The notes: generated by a model not told the origin, from the sequence alone. Shown: positions 9,801 through 19,300, counted from the stretch's first letter. The stretch is 64,000 nucleotides of DNA from Bacteroidales bacterium (GCA_014800895.1 JAAVFG010000044.1:35942-99941), one strand, 5' to 3'. A program made the numbers and translations.

Positions 9801-10110
9801 GCTTATATGCGAGGCAAATTATTCCAATGCACACGGCACACCGTGGGTGTATAAGCATAAGAACCTTGGTAAATTGGTAGGTATGCCTGTGCCCGGCACG
9901 ATGTCATCTGTCAACTGGATTGATCTCCAGAACCCCGACCTCCTCTTCGGTGTGCCTGTAGTGGCGTTCCGCACTCAGGATGGCACTGTTCTCGAGAACA
10001 CTCAGCTTGAGCCGGATGTAAAGGTGGCTAACTCCCCCGAGGATATCGCTGCAGGTTATGACCGACAGCTCGCTACGGCAGTTAAGACTCTGCTCAACGA
10101 TTTGAAATAA
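6859..10110 (+). CDS. secreted tricorn-protease-like S41 peptidase
   Basis: A 1083-residue exported peptidase. An N-terminal signal peptide (about 20 residues, MRKLTISAAAILAAAVSASA) is followed by WD40/TolB-type propeller repeats with LSPDGSRIAF, WSPDGRTIAF and WSKDGRTLYY motifs over about residues 30-560. Next come a second propeller, a PDZ domain (about 790-880, GDRVVAINGEE) and a C-terminal S41 core. His774 (in NVSHSGS) and Ser989 (in ANYSNAHGTP) match the tricorn catalytic His and nucleophilic Ser; the residue after Ser is Asn where tricorn has Asp. A Lys/Glu-rich insertion of about 45 residues at 570-615 interrupts the propellers. It probably degrades peptides in the periplasm, supplying the adjacent POT transporter (inference). 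Confidence 0.9.
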   Translation: MRKLTISAAAILAAAVSASAVNPLWVRDVKLSPDGSRIAFTYKGDIYTVPSAGGAATRLTTEPSYESAPIWSPDGRTIAFASDRNGGKDIYTIPAIGGAATRITFNSAAETPESFSADGKEIYFSAQIQDPASSPAFPSRVLSELYAVPVKGGATTRILPTPAVHLALLPDGRFLYEDVKGMEDQWRKHHTSSVTRDIWIYDPATKSHTNITDHAGEDRSPALIKGDNNLYFLSERDGGSFNVYSLPLDSKGATPKQLTSFDSHPVRFLSGASNGLLAFTYNGELYSMRPGEKAAPLKVTLTDVAPSAEEFINISSADEAMPSRDGKQLAYISRGEVFVTSTEYPSVKQITHTPAIETGLSWSKDGRTLYYGSLRSGKYNIYKASIARADDPNFSNATLIKEEALFPEDGVERGFPEISPDGKKLAYVEDRNKLRVMDLASKKVTELDGAPITNYRTGGFHVEWAPDSRHLALEVCNPKHEPYGDISIVDTKTGEFIPVTQSAYFDAAPRWSHDGNALIYQSERYGMRNHASWGSQFDVMMTFLNQESYDKYRLSEEDYALLKEVEKQQKKDAEKAKDASKDKKGKKKTDKDKKEVKEEEKSNDLNIEREGLADRTVRLTPASSDLADAILSSDDETLYYVSRGEDGMDLWKKSLRKGDVSMVKKLGKGGVGMVEDSEGNIFLMGNQVRRFTPKGGEMKNVSLSTRMKLDADREREVMLDFVENEARERFYLPEMPVDWTAYVENYRRFLPHINNGYDFADMLSELLGELNVSHSGSRYFPESAKESTPSLGLIYDWCDNGKGMLIEEVLAGGPFDRATSKVKKGDRVVAINGEEILPGEDLSTLLNGTLRKKTLVSFTNAKGDKWDEVVLPINSALESGLLYKRWVKQREAEVDSLSGGRLGYVHLRSMDDGSFRDIYSKLLGKFVDKEGIVIDTRWNGGGRLHEDIEVLFSGEKYLTQEVHGKESTDMPSRRWNKPSIMLICEANYSNAHGTPWVYKHKNLGKLVGMPVPGTMSSVNWIDLQNPDLLFGVPVVAFRTQDGTVLENTQLEPDVKVANSPEDIAAGYDRQLATAVKTLLNDLK

Positions 10111-10129
10111 TTCCGTATATTTTATTTAT

Positions 10130-10174
10130 AAAGCCTTGCAGGATGGCAACATTCTGCAAGGCTTTAATTTTTTC
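10130..10174 (+). terminator. intrinsic terminator after the tricorn-like gene
   Basis: The arm AAAGCCTTGCAG (10130-10141) pairs with CTGCAAGGCTTT (10154-10165) around a 12-base loop and is followed by AATTTTTTCTTT. Confidence 0.88.
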
Positions 10175-10195
10175 TTTAACTTTTCTTTACATTTA

Positions 10196-10226
10196 TTGGT
10201 TTATATAAAAAGATTAGATAACTTTG
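10196..10226 (+). promoter_or_regulatory. Bacteroidota-type promoter for the lipoprotein gene
   Basis: TTG at 10196-10198 and TAACTTTG at 10219-10226 are 20 bases apart, an exact -33/-7 pair. The predicted transcript begins near 10233, at a small ATTCCG/CGGAAT hairpin (10233-10248). Confidence 0.78.
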
Positions 10227-10273
10227 CACAATATTCCGCGCCCGGAATTAATAGATATTAGACATTACTCATT

Positions 10274-10906
10274 ATGGAAACTATGATTTCCGCCACATTC
10301 AGATTATCTGACCGCAAGAGCTACGGCATGGGGCTGTGCTTCTTGCTTTTCACATTCATGCTTATCTCCTGCCACGCCAATAAGGAGAAGGCGGAGGAGC
10401 CCGCTAAAGACTCCATAGCTTACGTTATAGATGACAGTTATCATGCCGATAATGATATAGGCATGACAGTCAGAAGCGTGATCGATGCCCTGCATCAGGA
10501 GGAGGAGCTTAACGGAGAGGATTATGATTTCACCGGTATTCTCACTGACGGCGCGGGTCATCCGCTTTATACCGACCTGACAGGCACACCCGGAGAATGG
10601 GAGGTAAAGGTAGTGAGTCCCGCCAAGCTTGTAATATACAACAAGGCATTGGGCGACCTTCTTCCTCAGGCTCTGGAGATGTATATAGCGCAGTGTCTGA
10701 TGATTGATAACAACAATATCATTTCAGAAAATAATTCCTTCCTCGAGGATGGCGAGAATATACATATATACGAATTTGAGGGCGGTTTCCTCACCTACAA
10801 GAACCGTACTCAGGAGGATTCCAAAGGAGTGGAGCGAAGTGTGGTGACCATCATCGCCTCCAAGACCTTACCTGTCTCCTATACCGGCAACGACCCGGAT
10901 CAGTAG
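10274..10906 (+). CDS. hypothetical lipoprotein
   Basis: A 210-residue protein with an N-terminal hydrophobic stretch (GMGLCFLLFTFMLIS) ending in the lipobox LISC, so Cys33 would be lipidated. A second Met at residue 19 (10328) would give a more usual, shorter signal peptide and may be the true start. The mature part is acidic, begins with a Lys/Glu-rich linker (HANKEKAEEPAKD) and has no motif that I recognise. It has its own consensus promoter and stands alone between a terminator and the convergent MBL-fold gene. Membrane anchoring is well supported; function is unknown. Confidence 0.75.
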   Translation: METMISATFRLSDRKSYGMGLCFLLFTFMLISCHANKEKAEEPAKDSIAYVIDDSYHADNDIGMTVRSVIDALHQEEELNGEDYDFTGILTDGAGHPLYTDLTGTPGEWEVKVVSPAKLVIYNKALGDLLPQALEMYIAQCLMIDNNNIISENNSFLEDGENIHIYEFEGGFLTYKNRTQEDSKGVERSVVTIIASKTLPVSYTGNDPDQ

Positions 10907-10968
10907 ATATATGACTGATATCAGTCCCCCGCTATCCCGCGATCTAAAAAAGCGATAACTTTAGATTG

Positions 10969-11991
10969 TCAAATGAAGACATACCATCGGCTGGAATCGA
11001 AACGGGGGAGGGCGGTGAGCTGGACATCGGCATCCTTATCCGCCATTGTCTCGGCATCACCTACCTTCTTACCTTTCTCCTCCAATGCCTTCCTCACGGC
11101 TTTCAAGGCTTTCGAGGGAGTATTGTTATCTTGCGAAAGATGACAGAGGAATACAAATTTCAAATCCGGATTGATGATATCCTGAAGGAATTTCGCAGTG
11201 TCCTCATTACGCATGTGACCGTGATCGGTCTGGATACGCGCCTTGAGATATTCCGGATAACGACCTAAACGGAGCATATCGGCATCATAATTAGCCTCTA
11301 TCACCAAGTAGTTGGCACGGCTCATATAATGGTAGGCGCGCTCGGTAATCGCACCCAAGTCTGTAGCCAGGACAAATCTCTTTCCTGCATATTCGATGGA
11401 AAATCCCATATTGTCGCTGCCATCATGGGGGACATCAAAGGCGGTGATCTCCATATCAAGCACATTCTTCGGTATCTCCTTGAAGATAGGCTCGTGATAC
11501 TCCTTTATTCTCTTGGAAATATTATGACGGCGAAGGAGTCCGGTCAGGACTCTGGGCGTACAGAACAGACGCATGTGGCGATGATTGCGGAGAAGATTAT
11601 ATGAATATCTCACATGATCGGAATGGTCGTGCGTCAGGAATAGACCCTTGACCATATTCATACCGATACCGTTCTCAAGCAATTTTCTTTCTATATCCTC
11701 AGCCTTCAGACCGGCATCTATCAAAATCCCTCCCTTTGATGTGCCCACATAGCAGGAGTTTCCGCTCGAGCCTGAGCCGAGAGAGACATAGAATAGCCTG
11801 TTGTCTTCTTCTGCCTTTTCATTCCCCTTGTTATCCCTGATATCGGAATAGGGGCGGCGCCCCGGATAATTCTTCTTCCTCTCCTTCACGGAGCGGGATG
11901 TGGGAGCTGCCGGCTCAGGATTATTATATTCCGGATCAGATACAAATTCCTCAAACTGTATTCTGGGATGATTGAAAGTAATCTTACTCAT
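10969..11991 (-). CDS. MBL-fold metallo-hydrolase (YycJ/WalJ-like)
   Basis: A 340-residue metallo-beta-lactamase-fold protein. The metal motif HDHSDH (in LTHDHSDHV) lies at about residues 121-126, with later ligands in FDVPHDGSDN, ATDLG and CHLSQDN. The order matches the YycJ/WalJ family of cytoplasmic hydrolases, proposed to be nucleases involved in DNA repair or cell-wall coordination. The first 65 residues are a charged, low-complexity extension (PTSRSVKERKKNYPGRRP region) not typical of the family. The start overlaps the stop of the RsmI-like gene by 4 bases (ATGA), so the two are translationally coupled. Confidence 0.85.
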   Translation of the reverse strand: MSKITFNHPRIQFEEFVSDPEYNNPEPAAPTSRSVKERKKNYPGRRPYSDIRDNKGNEKAEEDNRLFYVSLGSGSSGNSCYVGTSKGGILIDAGLKAEDIERKLLENGIGMNMVKGLFLTHDHSDHVRYSYNLLRNHRHMRLFCTPRVLTGLLRRHNISKRIKEYHEPIFKEIPKNVLDMEITAFDVPHDGSDNMGFSIEYAGKRFVLATDLGAITERAYHYMSRANYLVIEANYDADMLRLGRYPEYLKARIQTDHGHMRNEDTAKFLQDIINPDLKFVFLCHLSQDNNTPSKALKAVRKALEEKGKKVGDAETMADKDADVQLTALPRFDSSRWYVFI

Positions 11992-12719
11992 CTTCTTTCA
12001 CCTCCTTCCCTGTGGATAAGAAATATTGCCGGACGCTTGTCATAATTCTCCTTACAGTTTTTCCATTGCGAAGCGGGGCGGGTCTGGATGCTCTCCTTCT
12101 CAGGGTCGGTGATATCACATGCCACACAGAGGAGAGTATCGTGGCGTAGATTCTCAGCCAGAAACTTCACCATCCTGTTATTGCGATATGGAGTCTCAAT
12201 AAAGATCTGTGTCTGACCTTTTTTAGATGCAATGGATTCAAGGTCACGAATGGCACGCAGCCGCTCTTTCTCATCTATCGGCAGGTATCCGTTGAAAGCG
12301 AAGCCCTGACCATTGAAACCGGAACCCATAAGCGACATAAGTATTGAAGAGGGACCCACGAGAGGATGAACGGGAAGACCCTCCCTCTGTGCTATCTCCA
12401 CAACGCTCGCACCTGGGTCAGCCACTGCCGGACACCCCGCCTCGCTCATAACGCCTACAGGCTCGCCCCGGCGGAGAGGATCAAGATAGGAAGAGATAAC
12501 ACGGGAATCGGTGTGACCGTTCAATTCATAAAACGTGATGCTGTCAATATCAAAACTCTTGTCCCAACGCTTCAGGAAACGACGCGCGGTGCGGAGATTT
12601 TCCACTATCATATGTCGGATACCCTTCACGACAGGAAGATTACCATCCGGTATGACATCTCCCAATGGGGCATCACTGATATTTACGGGTATTAGATATA
12701 AAGCAGCTTTAAGTTCCAT
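11988..12719 (-). CDS. SAM-dependent methyltransferase, RsmI-like tetrapyrrole-methylase fold
   Basis: A 243-residue protein of the tetrapyrrole (corrin/porphyrin) methylase fold. VGVMSEAGCPAVADPGASVV at about residues 91-110 is the AdoMet-binding loop shared with RsmI, the 2'-O-methylase of 16S rRNA C1402. PLVGPSSILMSLMGSGF follows as expected. It is shorter than RsmI (about 285) and lacks its C-terminal part, and its N-terminus (ALYLIPVNISDAPLGDVIP) matches the Bacteroidetes sub-family of unknown target. Divergent from rsmF and coupled to the MBL gene. The rRNA target is inferred by fold only. Confidence 0.82.
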   Translation of the reverse strand: MELKAALYLIPVNISDAPLGDVIPDGNLPVVKGIRHMIVENLRTARRFLKRWDKSFDIDSITFYELNGHTDSRVISSYLDPLRRGEPVGVMSEAGCPAVADPGASVVEIAQREGLPVHPLVGPSSILMSLMGSGFNGQGFAFNGYLPIDEKERLRAIRDLESIASKKGQTQIFIETPYRNNRMVKFLAENLRHDTLLCVACDITDPEKESIQTRPASQWKNCKENYDKRPAIFLIHREGGERR

Positions 12720-12776
12720 AATACAAATTTATGAATAATTCACCAATAAAGAAGTCATTATTTTGCTTATTTTTGT

Positions 12777-12784
12777 TAATTTTG
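12777..12784 (+). promoter_or_regulatory. -7-like element for rsmF
   Basis: TAATTTTG matches TAnnTTTG, but no convincing -33 TTG lies 20 bases upstream. A transcript starting near 12791 would exclude an upstream ATG at 12763 and supports the ATG at 12811 as the rsmF start. Confidence 0.4.
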
Positions 12785-12810
12785 TTTCACAACTAAAAAT
12801 TCCCATATTT

Positions 12811-14070
12811 ATGCAGACTCCCCTACCCTCCGGTTTTATATCTGAATTGGAATCGCTCATTCCTGATGAAGCAGAGGAATGTATCGCGGCTTTAGAGCAG
12901 GTTCCTGCTACCTCTGTCAAGCTGAATACAAGGAAATGCGACGATCCCTCCATTTTAGGATACGGGGAGCTGGAGAGAGTGAAATGGTGCGACACGGGAT
13001 ATTACCTGCCTCAGCGTCCGAAATTCACCCTTAATCCTTTGCTTCATGCAGGTGTCTTCTATGTGCAGGATGCCTCCTCCATGATTTATGAGACTATTAT
13101 GAAGGGGTTGATACCTATGACATTCGACACATCCCTCACTCCTGCCGTCGCAGATCTATGCGCGGCTCCCGGAGGGAAGACGACCTCGCTTATCAACGCC
13201 GTCCCTGACGGAGTCTTTCTCTTAGCTAATGAATTCACGCCACAAAGGGCGGGGGCGCTGAAGGAGAATATCCTCAAATGGGGGTATCCGGAAATAATGG
13301 TGACAAACTCACCGATCTCCAAATTGGCGAAAGCCGGCGCGGCATTTGATGTCGTGGCTGTCGATGCTCCCTGCTCCGGCGAGGGGATGATGCGTAAGGA
13401 GGAGATAGCCCGCAGTCAATGGTCGGAGGGATTGATCGACCAATGCGTGAAGCTTCAGCGAGAGATTCTTGATGATGCCTGCCGGATGCTGAAACCCGGA
13501 GGCTTTCTTATTTACTCCACCTGCACTTTCAATCGCCGTGAAGATGAGGAGCAGGTGGAATGGCTTGTGGAGAATCATGGCATGGCGCCTTTTGACCCCG
13601 GCTTTCCGGAAGACTGGGGGATAATGCGAGGTATTGACACTTCCTACCCCTGTTTCCGATTTATGCCCCACCATACACGCGGCGAGGGTCTGTTTGTGGC
13701 TGTGATGCGAAAGGAGACGGATGAATATGAGAACACCATCCCGCTCCCCAAACTAAAGGAATGGCTCCGGAAGAATATAAAGGTGATTGCCGACGGCATA
13801 CCGACAGAGGAGAAAAAAGGGAGGGATATGGTGCCGACTTCTGTCTCAGCTTTAGCCACTGATTTCAAGAAGGGGAGATATCCGGAAATAGAGGTGGATG
13901 AAGCTACGGCATTATCCTACCTCCGCCACGAAGCATTGCGTTTCGGTCCGGAAATAGAAAAAGGCTTCACAGTTATAAAATTCAAAGGGTTTCCATTGGG
14001 GTTTGTGAAGAATATTGGCTCAAGGGCAAATAATATGTATCCCGCCGAATGGCGTATACGGAATCTATAA
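12811..14070 (+). CDS. rsmF: rRNA (cytosine-C5) methyltransferase, RsmF/Nol1-Nop2-Sun family
   Basis: A 419-residue RNA m5C methyltransferase. The AdoMet-binding motif CAAPGGKTTS lies at residues 117-126. The two catalytic cysteines are Cys188 (in DAPCSGEGMM) and Cys238 (in YSTCTF), the arrangement of RsmB/RsmF enzymes. The C-terminal 160 residues form the PUA-like RNA-binding part typical of RsmF. An ATG 48 bases upstream is possible but lies before a promoter-like element. A hairpin-like repeat at 14085-14112 separates this gene from copA. The 16S rRNA target (C1407 in E. coli) is inferred from the family. Confidence 0.88.
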   Translation: MQTPLPSGFISELESLIPDEAEECIAALEQVPATSVKLNTRKCDDPSILGYGELERVKWCDTGYYLPQRPKFTLNPLLHAGVFYVQDASSMIYETIMKGLIPMTFDTSLTPAVADLCAAPGGKTTSLINAVPDGVFLLANEFTPQRAGALKENILKWGYPEIMVTNSPISKLAKAGAAFDVVAVDAPCSGEGMMRKEEIARSQWSEGLIDQCVKLQREILDDACRMLKPGGFLIYSTCTFNRREDEEQVEWLVENHGMAPFDPGFPEDWGIMRGIDTSYPCFRFMPHHTRGEGLFVAVMRKETDEYENTIPLPKLKEWLRKNIKVIADGIPTEEKKGRDMVPTSVSALATDFKKGRYPEIEVDEATALSYLRHEALRFGPEIEKGFTVIKFKGFPLGFVKNIGSRANNMYPAEWRIRNL

Positions 14071-14134
14071 ATTTCTCGGTAAAGGTCTCTATTATGGAAG
14101 TTCCATATAGACTCCGATAGAAAATAGGAAGATA

Positions 14135-16345
14135 ATGAAAGGTATATATCCAATTACCGGAATGATGTGTGCCGTCTGCTCCAACACAGTGCAGAAAACC
14201 GCATCCGACCAACCGGGAGTGATTTCCGCTGAGGTAAATTTTGCCAATGCTTCCTTAGCGTTGGAATGGAACCCGAAGATAACCTCTCCGGAGAAGATAG
14301 CCGCCGCGATCCGCGATGCCGGTTATGATATGATTATCGAGCAGTCGGAGGAGAAGGCTGTCGAGGAGAAAGAGAAGCATGATGCAAAGGAATACAGCGA
14401 TATGAAGCGGCGCACCATCATAGCATGGGCTCTCACCATTCCGCTTTCGGCGATGTGTATGCTTCATCTCCATTTTCCATGTGCCCCCTGGCTTTATATG
14501 GTGATGACTTTAGCCGTGATGGCAGGTTGCGGAAGCGGATTTTTCAAACGTGGCATCAAGGCTCTCCTCACCGGGGCGCCCTCGATGGATTCACTTGTGG
14601 CTCTCTCCACAACGGTGAGTTTCCTCTTCTCCCTCTTCAATACAATCTTTCCTGAAGTGATGACTTCCCGCGGACTCAATGCGGATCTCTACTACGAAGG
14701 GGCTGCAATGATTATAGCTTTTGTGCTCACAGGCAAACTGATGGAGACACGTTCACGTCATAATACCGAGCTTGCTCTTAAAGCGCTGATGGGGTTGCAG
14801 CCTACTGAAGCTCTCCTTCTCCTCCCTGACGGGGAGCAGAAGATGGTGGGGATTTCCGAAATAAAGGCGGGCGACTTTATCGTGGTGCGTCCAGGAGAGA
14901 AGATTCCCGCAGACGGAGTGGTGACAGAGGGCACGTCGGCTGTCGATGAAAGTATGCTGACCGGGGAACCGTTAAAGATAGAGAAGTCTGCCGGGGATAG
15001 CGTAACGGCAGGCACGATCAATGGAGCCGGACGCTTCGTGATGAAGGCGGTGAAGGTGGGAGCCGAGACCGAGTTATCCCGTATCATAAAGGCAGTCAGG
15101 GAGGCGCAGGGCTCAAAAGCTCCTGTGCAGAGACTGGTGGATAAAATCAGCGCGGTCTTTGTCCCGACAGTTATAGGGATATCACTCCTCACCCTCATCA
15201 TCTGGCTATGTATCGGAGGAGAATATCTCGTAGTCGGTATCACTGCCGCCGTATCGGTACTGGTGATAGCATGTCCATGTGCATTAGGGCTTGCCACACC
15301 TACCGCCATGATGGTAGGTATCGGACGCGGGGCAAGAATGGGTATCCTCGTGAAGGATGCCGCCGCTCTCGAACGCCTTGGTAAAGTCAATGTCCTGGCA
15401 ATCGATAAGACCGGCACTATTACAGAGGGCACTCCCGATGTGACGGATGTGGCTTCAAGCAGTTCCCTTTCCGAAAATGAACTGAAAGAGATTTATGCAA
15501 TAGTATTGGGAGCCGAGATGAACAGTATCCACCCTCTATCGGAGGCAATAAGCCGCTATCTTAAAGGAAAGAATATCGCTCCCCTCTCCCCAGACTCATT
15601 TAATTATATCCCCGGGAAAGGGATCGACTGCAGATATGATGGAAAGGATTATAGGATTGGGAGCGTTGACAATGAGCAATCCGGGGAGAATACTGTTTTA
15701 ATAGATAGAGCAAAGAGTTGGCTCAACGAGGGCGCGGGGGTCGTAGGTGTCTATTCAGACCTTCGGCTGCTGATAGTATTCAAGGTGGAGGATAGCCTCC
15801 GCCCGGATGCAGGCGCCACAATCTCAACCCTCTTCTCCTTGGGAATCAAGACCATCCTCCTCACCGGCGATAAACGCTCCACTGCCGAGCATATCGCGCG
15901 GGAGGCGGGCATCACACATGTCGAGCCGGAAATGCTCCCCGCAGACAAGCAGGCGTATATTTCGTCTCTGATGAAGGAGGGGAAAATTGTGGCTATGGCA
16001 GGCGACGGCATAAATGACACCCGGGCATTGGCAGAGGCTGATGTATCCATTGCAATGGGAAGTGGCTCGGATATTGCTATCGAGGCTGCCCAGCTGACCA
16101 TCACCGGCGGAAAACTCTCATCAATACCGCAGGCAATAAAATTAGCAAGAGCCACATTAAGGATAATACGAGAAAACCTCTTTTGGGCGTTTATATATAA
16201 TGTGATAGGCATACCTATCGCGGCGGGCGTGCTCTTTCCTATTGGATTCATGCTAAATCCGATGTTCGCCTCGGCAGCTATGGCACTCTCCTCCGTATGT
16301 GTCGTGACCAATTCCCTCCGACTGGGAAAAATGAAATTGAAATAA
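14135..16345 (+). CDS. copA: copper-type heavy-metal P1B ATPase
   Basis: A 736-residue inner-membrane pump that exports Cu(I) (or Ag) from the cytoplasm. One N-terminal HMA domain carries GMMCAVC (Cys12, Cys15). Transmembrane segments follow, with the ion-binding CPC in [13 protein letters not shown] (Cys380, Cys382). The phosphorylated Asp424 lies in [15 protein letters not shown] is the actuator-domain TGE loop, and the HP motif (NSIHPLSEA) and [10 protein letters not shown] hinge are present. The CPC plus HP combination points to Cu(I) (class IB-1). A small HMA protein follows at 50 bases, forming a copper-handling pair. Confidence 0.92.
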   Translation: MKGIYPITGMMCAVCSNTVQKTASDQPGVISAEVNFANASLALEWNPKITSPEKIAAAIRDAGYDMIIEQSEEKAVEEKEKHDAKEYSDMKRRTIIAWALTIPLSAMCMLHLHFPCAPWLYMVMTLAVMAGCGSGFFKRGIKALLTGAPSMDSLVALSTTVSFLFSLFNTIFPEVMTSRGLNADLYYEGAAMIIAFVLTGKLMETRSRHNTELALKALMGLQPTEALLLLPDGEQKMVGISEIKAGDFIVVRPGEKIPADGVVTEGTSAVDESMLTGEPLKIEKSAGDSVTAGTINGAGRFVMKAVKVGAETELSRIIKAVREAQGSKAPVQRLVDKISAVFVPTVIGISLLTLIIWLCIGGEYLVVGITAAVSVLVIACPCALGLATPTAMMVGIGRGARMGILVKDAAALERLGKVNVLAIDKTGTITEGTPDVTDVASSSSLSENELKEIYAIVLGAEMNSIHPLSEAISRYLKGKNIAPLSPDSFNYIPGKGIDCRYDGKDYRIGSVDNEQSGENTVLIDRAKSWLNEGAGVVGVYSDLRLLIVFKVEDSLRPDAGATISTLFSLGIKTILLTGDKRSTAEHIAREAGITHVEPEMLPADKQAYISSLMKEGKIVAMAGDGINDTRALAEADVSIAMGSGSDIAIEAAQLTITGGKLSSIPQAIKLARATLRIIRENLFWAFIYNVIGIPIAAGVLFPIGFMLNPMFASAAMALSSVCVVTNSLRLGKMKLK

Positions 16346-16395
16346 CAAATCGGGATAATCTGGATAATCGAGATAATCTCATAAAGAATAAGAAT

Positions 16396-16620
16396 ATGAA
16401 ATTCAAGACTAACGCAAAATGTGCGGGATGCAAGACTACCATCCTCAATCATCTTCAGAGTAAATTTCCTGATGAGAACTGGACTCTTGACCTGGAGAAC
16501 AGTGACAAAATGCTTGAGATGCATGGTGTTCCTGATGATGGGGCGCGTGCCGCAGAGGTAGAGAAAGCTGTGGCTGAGACAGGATTCAAAGGCACATGGA
16601 TGCCTGAAACGGGATATTGA
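16396..16620 (+). CDS. small HMA-domain protein (copper-chaperone-like)
   Basis: A 74-residue protein with a CAGC metal-binding motif near its N-terminus ([19 protein letters not shown]) and an overall HMA beta-alpha-beta-beta-alpha-beta length. It probably delivers copper to the preceding ATPase, or buffers it in the cytoplasm. The motif lacks the Met of the usual MxCxxC (Ala-Lys before the first Cys), as in other Bacteroidetes small HMA proteins. The ATG at 16396 is chosen because the upstream extension is a repeated GATAATC stretch. The LolD-like gene starts 2 bases after the stop. Confidence 0.8.
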   Translation: MKFKTNAKCAGCKTTILNHLQSKFPDENWTLDLENSDKMLEMHGVPDDGARAAEVEKAVAETGFKGTWMPETGY

Positions 16621-16622
16621 AA

Positions 16623-17351
16623 ATGATAGAACTGCGCGGAATATATAAATCCTACGGCGATCTGGAAGTGCTCAAGGATATAAATCTTGATATCCATGAG
16701 CATGAGATCATGACCATTGTGGGTCCGAGCGGCGCGGGAAAGACAACCCTGCTCCAGATAGCCGGCACGCTTGACCGTCCTAACCGCGGATCAGCACTGT
16801 ATGACGGTGTGGAACTGACAGCTCTGAGCGACCGGAAGCTTTCGGATTTCCGCAATCGTAACATAGGATTTATATTTCAGTTTCATCAGCTTCTCCCGGA
16901 ATTCAATGCTCAGGAGAACGTGGCGCTGCCGGCTCTTATCGCCGGGATGTCAAAGAAAAAAGCACGCGCCAAGGCTGCCGGGCTTCTTGAGCTGATGGGT
17001 CTTTCCGAAAGGATGCGTCATAAGCCAACGGAGCTTTCGGGCGGCGAGCGGCAAAGGGTTGCGATCGCCCGCGCCCTTATCAATGATCCTGCTGTGGTGT
17101 TTGCCGATGAGCCTACCGGTTCGCTTGATTCGCACAATCGTAATGAAATCTGCGAAGTGATACGCCGTCTGCGAAGCGAGCTTGGACAGACCTTCGTAAT
17201 CGTCACCCACGACCCCTCGATTGCATCTATTGCCGACAGAGTCGTGACTATGACCGACGGAAGGATTACGGATATAGATATTCCCGGCATAACGGCAGGG
17301 AATGAGCAGGAAAGACCCGAAGATATTGATAATGTCGCGGAAAATTGTTAA
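16623..17351 (+). CDS. ABC transporter ATP-binding protein, LolD-like
   Basis: A 242-residue ATPase of the LolD/MacB/FtsE group. Walker A is GPSGAGKTT (about residues 36-44), the Q-loop [10 protein letters not shown], the signature [15 protein letters not shown], Walker [14 protein letters not shown] and the H-loop VIVTHDPS. This group powers lipoprotein release or export of small molecules from the inner membrane. A candidate LolC/E-like permease lies 34 kb away at 51018-52295; none lies next to it. It starts 2 bases after the HMA stop. An in-frame TTG overlaps that stop, so the two genes are likely coupled even though function seems unrelated to copper. Confidence 0.88.
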   Translation: MIELRGIYKSYGDLEVLKDINLDIHEHEIMTIVGPSGAGKTTLLQIAGTLDRPNRGSALYDGVELTALSDRKLSDFRNRNIGFIFQFHQLLPEFNAQENVALPALIAGMSKKKARAKAAGLLELMGLSERMRHKPTELSGGERQRVAIARALINDPAVVFADEPTGSLDSHNRNEICEVIRRLRSELGQTFVIVTHDPSIASIADRVVTMTDGRITDIDIPGITAGNEQERPEDIDNVAENC

Positions 17352-17450
17352 ATTCGCAATATAATATTTGGGGAATAAGGATAGTTTGAAATATAATTAC
17401 ATACTATTCGGTTAATTTTAGAATATTAACTTTTAAAAACTAAGATAAAA

Positions 17451-17732
17451 ATGGAAAACAAAGAAAACAAGAATCAGCTTCAGATTCAGCTTCGTCCCGA
17501 GATGGCAGACGGCAAATACAGCAACCTCGCAATGATCGGTCACGGTCCTAACGAGTTCCTCATGGACTTCATCTTCGCAGCTCCCGGTATGCCCCAGGCT
17601 CCTGTAGTAAGCCGTGTGATCATGAGCCCCGAGAACGCAAAGCAGCTCCTCTTCGCCCTCACTGACAACATCAAGAAATATGAGGCTCAGTTCGGCGAAA
17701 TCATGCCCCGCGCAGCTGCCGGTAACAACTAA
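17451..17732 (+). CDS. DUF3467 family protein
   Basis: A 93-residue cytoplasmic protein of the DUF3467 family. The conserved core [19 protein letters not shown] at residues 11-29 is followed by the typical [12 protein letters not shown] and a C-terminal helix ([20 protein letters not shown]). The family is common in Bacteroidetes and has no established function. It is preceded by a 99-base AT-rich gap and followed by cysS after 13 bases, so it probably leads a two-gene transcript. Confidence 0.88.
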   Translation: MENKENKNQLQIQLRPEMADGKYSNLAMIGHGPNEFLMDFIFAAPGMPQAPVVSRVIMSPENAKQLLFALTDNIKKYEAQFGEIMPRAAAGNN

Positions 17733-17745
17733 GACACCCTCCTCT

Positions 17746-19218
17746 ATGGAGCATACTCTTTATATCTACAATTCACTTGCCCGCATGAAGCAGCCTTTCA
17801 AGCCTATTCATGACGGGCATGTCGGTATGTATGTCTGCGGGCCTACAGTCTATGGCGATGCGCATTTGGGACATGCTCGTCCCGCCATCACTTTCGACAT
17901 CCTCTTCCGCTATCTCAAGCATATGGGATTTAAGGTGAGATACGTCCGCAACATCACTGACGTGGGGCATCTGGAGCATGACGCCGACTCCGGAGAGGAT
18001 AAGATCGCCAAGAAGGCGCGTCTCGAACAGCTCGAACCTATGGAGGTCGTGCAGTTCTATCTGAACCGTTACCATAAGGATATGGAGGCGCTCAATGTGC
18101 TTCCTCCCAGTATCGAGCCTCATGCTTCGGGACATATCATCGAGCAGATAGAATATATCAAGAAGATTCTCGAAGCCGGGTATGCCTATGAAAGCTGTGG
18201 ATCCGTATATTTTGACGTGGAGAAGTATAACCGTGACCATAATTACGGCAAACTCTCCGGCAGGAATATCGATGATCTCCAGAATAATACCCGCACTCTT
18301 GACGGTCAGGATGAAAAGCGTAATCCTCTGGACTTCGCTCTCTGGAAAAAAGCTTCTCCGGAGCATATCATGCACTGGCCATCTCCCTGGAGCGAAGGCT
18401 TCCCGGGGTGGCATCTTGAGTGTTCCACTATGGGCGAGAAATACCTCGGCGAGAGATTTGACATACATGGAGGCGGAATGGATCTGATGTTCCCCCATCA
18501 TGAATGTGAGATAGCTCAGAGTGTTGCCGCTCAAGGTCATGAGGCTGTCAACTACTGGATGCATAATAATATGATCACCATTGACGGAAAGAAGATGGGT
18601 AAGTCTTATGGCAACTTCATTACTCTCGAGCAGTTCTTTGCCGGAGATCATCCTCTCCTGCAGCAGGCATTCTCTCCGATGGTGATACGTTTCTTCATCC
18701 TTCAGGCACAGTACCGTTCCACTGTGGATTTCTCCAATGACGCCCTAATGGCGGCTGAGAAGGCTCTTCAGAAGATGACGGATATATATCGTCGTCTGCA
18801 GAATCTTTCTCCGGCAGATAAATCTACCGTTGAGCTACCTGACTTCATGGCGCAGTGTTATGAAGCGATGGATGATGACCTCAATACTCCGATGGTGATA
18901 GCCACTCTATTCGAGGCCGGAAAGATTATCAATTCAGCTACTGACGGCAATGTTAAGCTTTCCGCCGAAGATATTGACAAACTGAAAGTCCTCTTCCAGA
19001 CCATGCTTGTCGATATTCTTGGTATGAAGATGGGGGCTGATGAGAACACTACCGACCTCAAACCCTATGAAGGAGCAGTGGATCTTCTCATGGATATTCG
19101 CAAGAATGCCAAGGAGGCAAAGGACTGGAACACGTCGGATCTTATCCGCAATAAGCTTGCAGAGCTCGGTTTCAATGTAAAAGACACCAAGAATGGTGTG
19201 GAATGGTCATTGAAATAA
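17746..19218 (+). CDS. cysS: cysteinyl-tRNA synthetase
   Basis: A 490-residue class I aminoacyl-tRNA synthetase that charges tRNA-Cys. The HIGH motif is HLGH at residues 40-43, in [14 protein letters not shown], and the KMSKS motif is KMGKS at 283-287. Zinc ligands include Cys31 (in CGPTVYGD), a Cys in LECSTM, and the His/Cys pair in FPHHECE. The ATG at 17746 is chosen over an upstream in-frame start because it gives the family N-terminus ([16 protein letters not shown]) and avoids overlap with DUF3467. A strong terminator follows. Confidence 0.96.
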   Translation: MEHTLYIYNSLARMKQPFKPIHDGHVGMYVCGPTVYGDAHLGHARPAITFDILFRYLKHMGFKVRYVRNITDVGHLEHDADSGEDKIAKKARLEQLEPMEVVQFYLNRYHKDMEALNVLPPSIEPHASGHIIEQIEYIKKILEAGYAYESCGSVYFDVEKYNRDHNYGKLSGRNIDDLQNNTRTLDGQDEKRNPLDFALWKKASPEHIMHWPSPWSEGFPGWHLECSTMGEKYLGERFDIHGGGMDLMFPHHECEIAQSVAAQGHEAVNYWMHNNMITIDGKKMGKSYGNFITLEQFFAGDHPLLQQAFSPMVIRFFILQAQYRSTVDFSNDALMAAEKALQKMTDIYRRLQNLSPADKSTVELPDFMAQCYEAMDDDLNTPMVIATLFEAGKIINSATDGNVKLSAEDIDKLKVLFQTMLVDILGMKMGADENTTDLKPYEGAVDLLMDIRKNAKEAKDWNTSDLIRNKLAELGFNVKDTKNGVEWSLK

Positions 19219-19254
19219 GGATCTATTATTCATTAATATCAGCACGAATACAAC

Positions 19255-19300
19255 AAGTCAGCCCGACTACTCCTATACAGGAAGTCGGGCTGACTTTTTT
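19255..19300 (+). terminator. intrinsic terminator after cysS
   Basis: AAGTCAGCCCGACT (19255-19268) pairs perfectly with AGTCGGGCTGACTT (19283-19296), followed by a run of T. The convergent barrel-protein gene ends at 19341. Confidence 0.93.

Noticed and set aside
14085..14112. Copper-responsive operator between rsmF and copA
   Set aside because: A TCTATTATGGAA/TTCCATATAGA dyad is present but the arms have an unpaired base and do not match a copper operator that I know; it may be only a weak hairpin.
14758..15432. Long minus-strand ORF inside copA
   Set aside because: It lies wholly within a P-type ATPase with all motifs on the other strand; its composition (Ser/Pro/Thr/Ile-rich) is that of a shadow frame.
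16297..16395. N-terminal extension of the small HMA protein
   Set aside because: The added 33 residues overlap the end of copA and derive from a GATAATC repeat; the ATG at 16396 gives the normal HMA length.
17773..18651. 292-residue minus-strand ORF inside cysS
   Set aside because: It overlaps the catalytic region of a complete cysteinyl-tRNA synthetase and shows no motif of its own.
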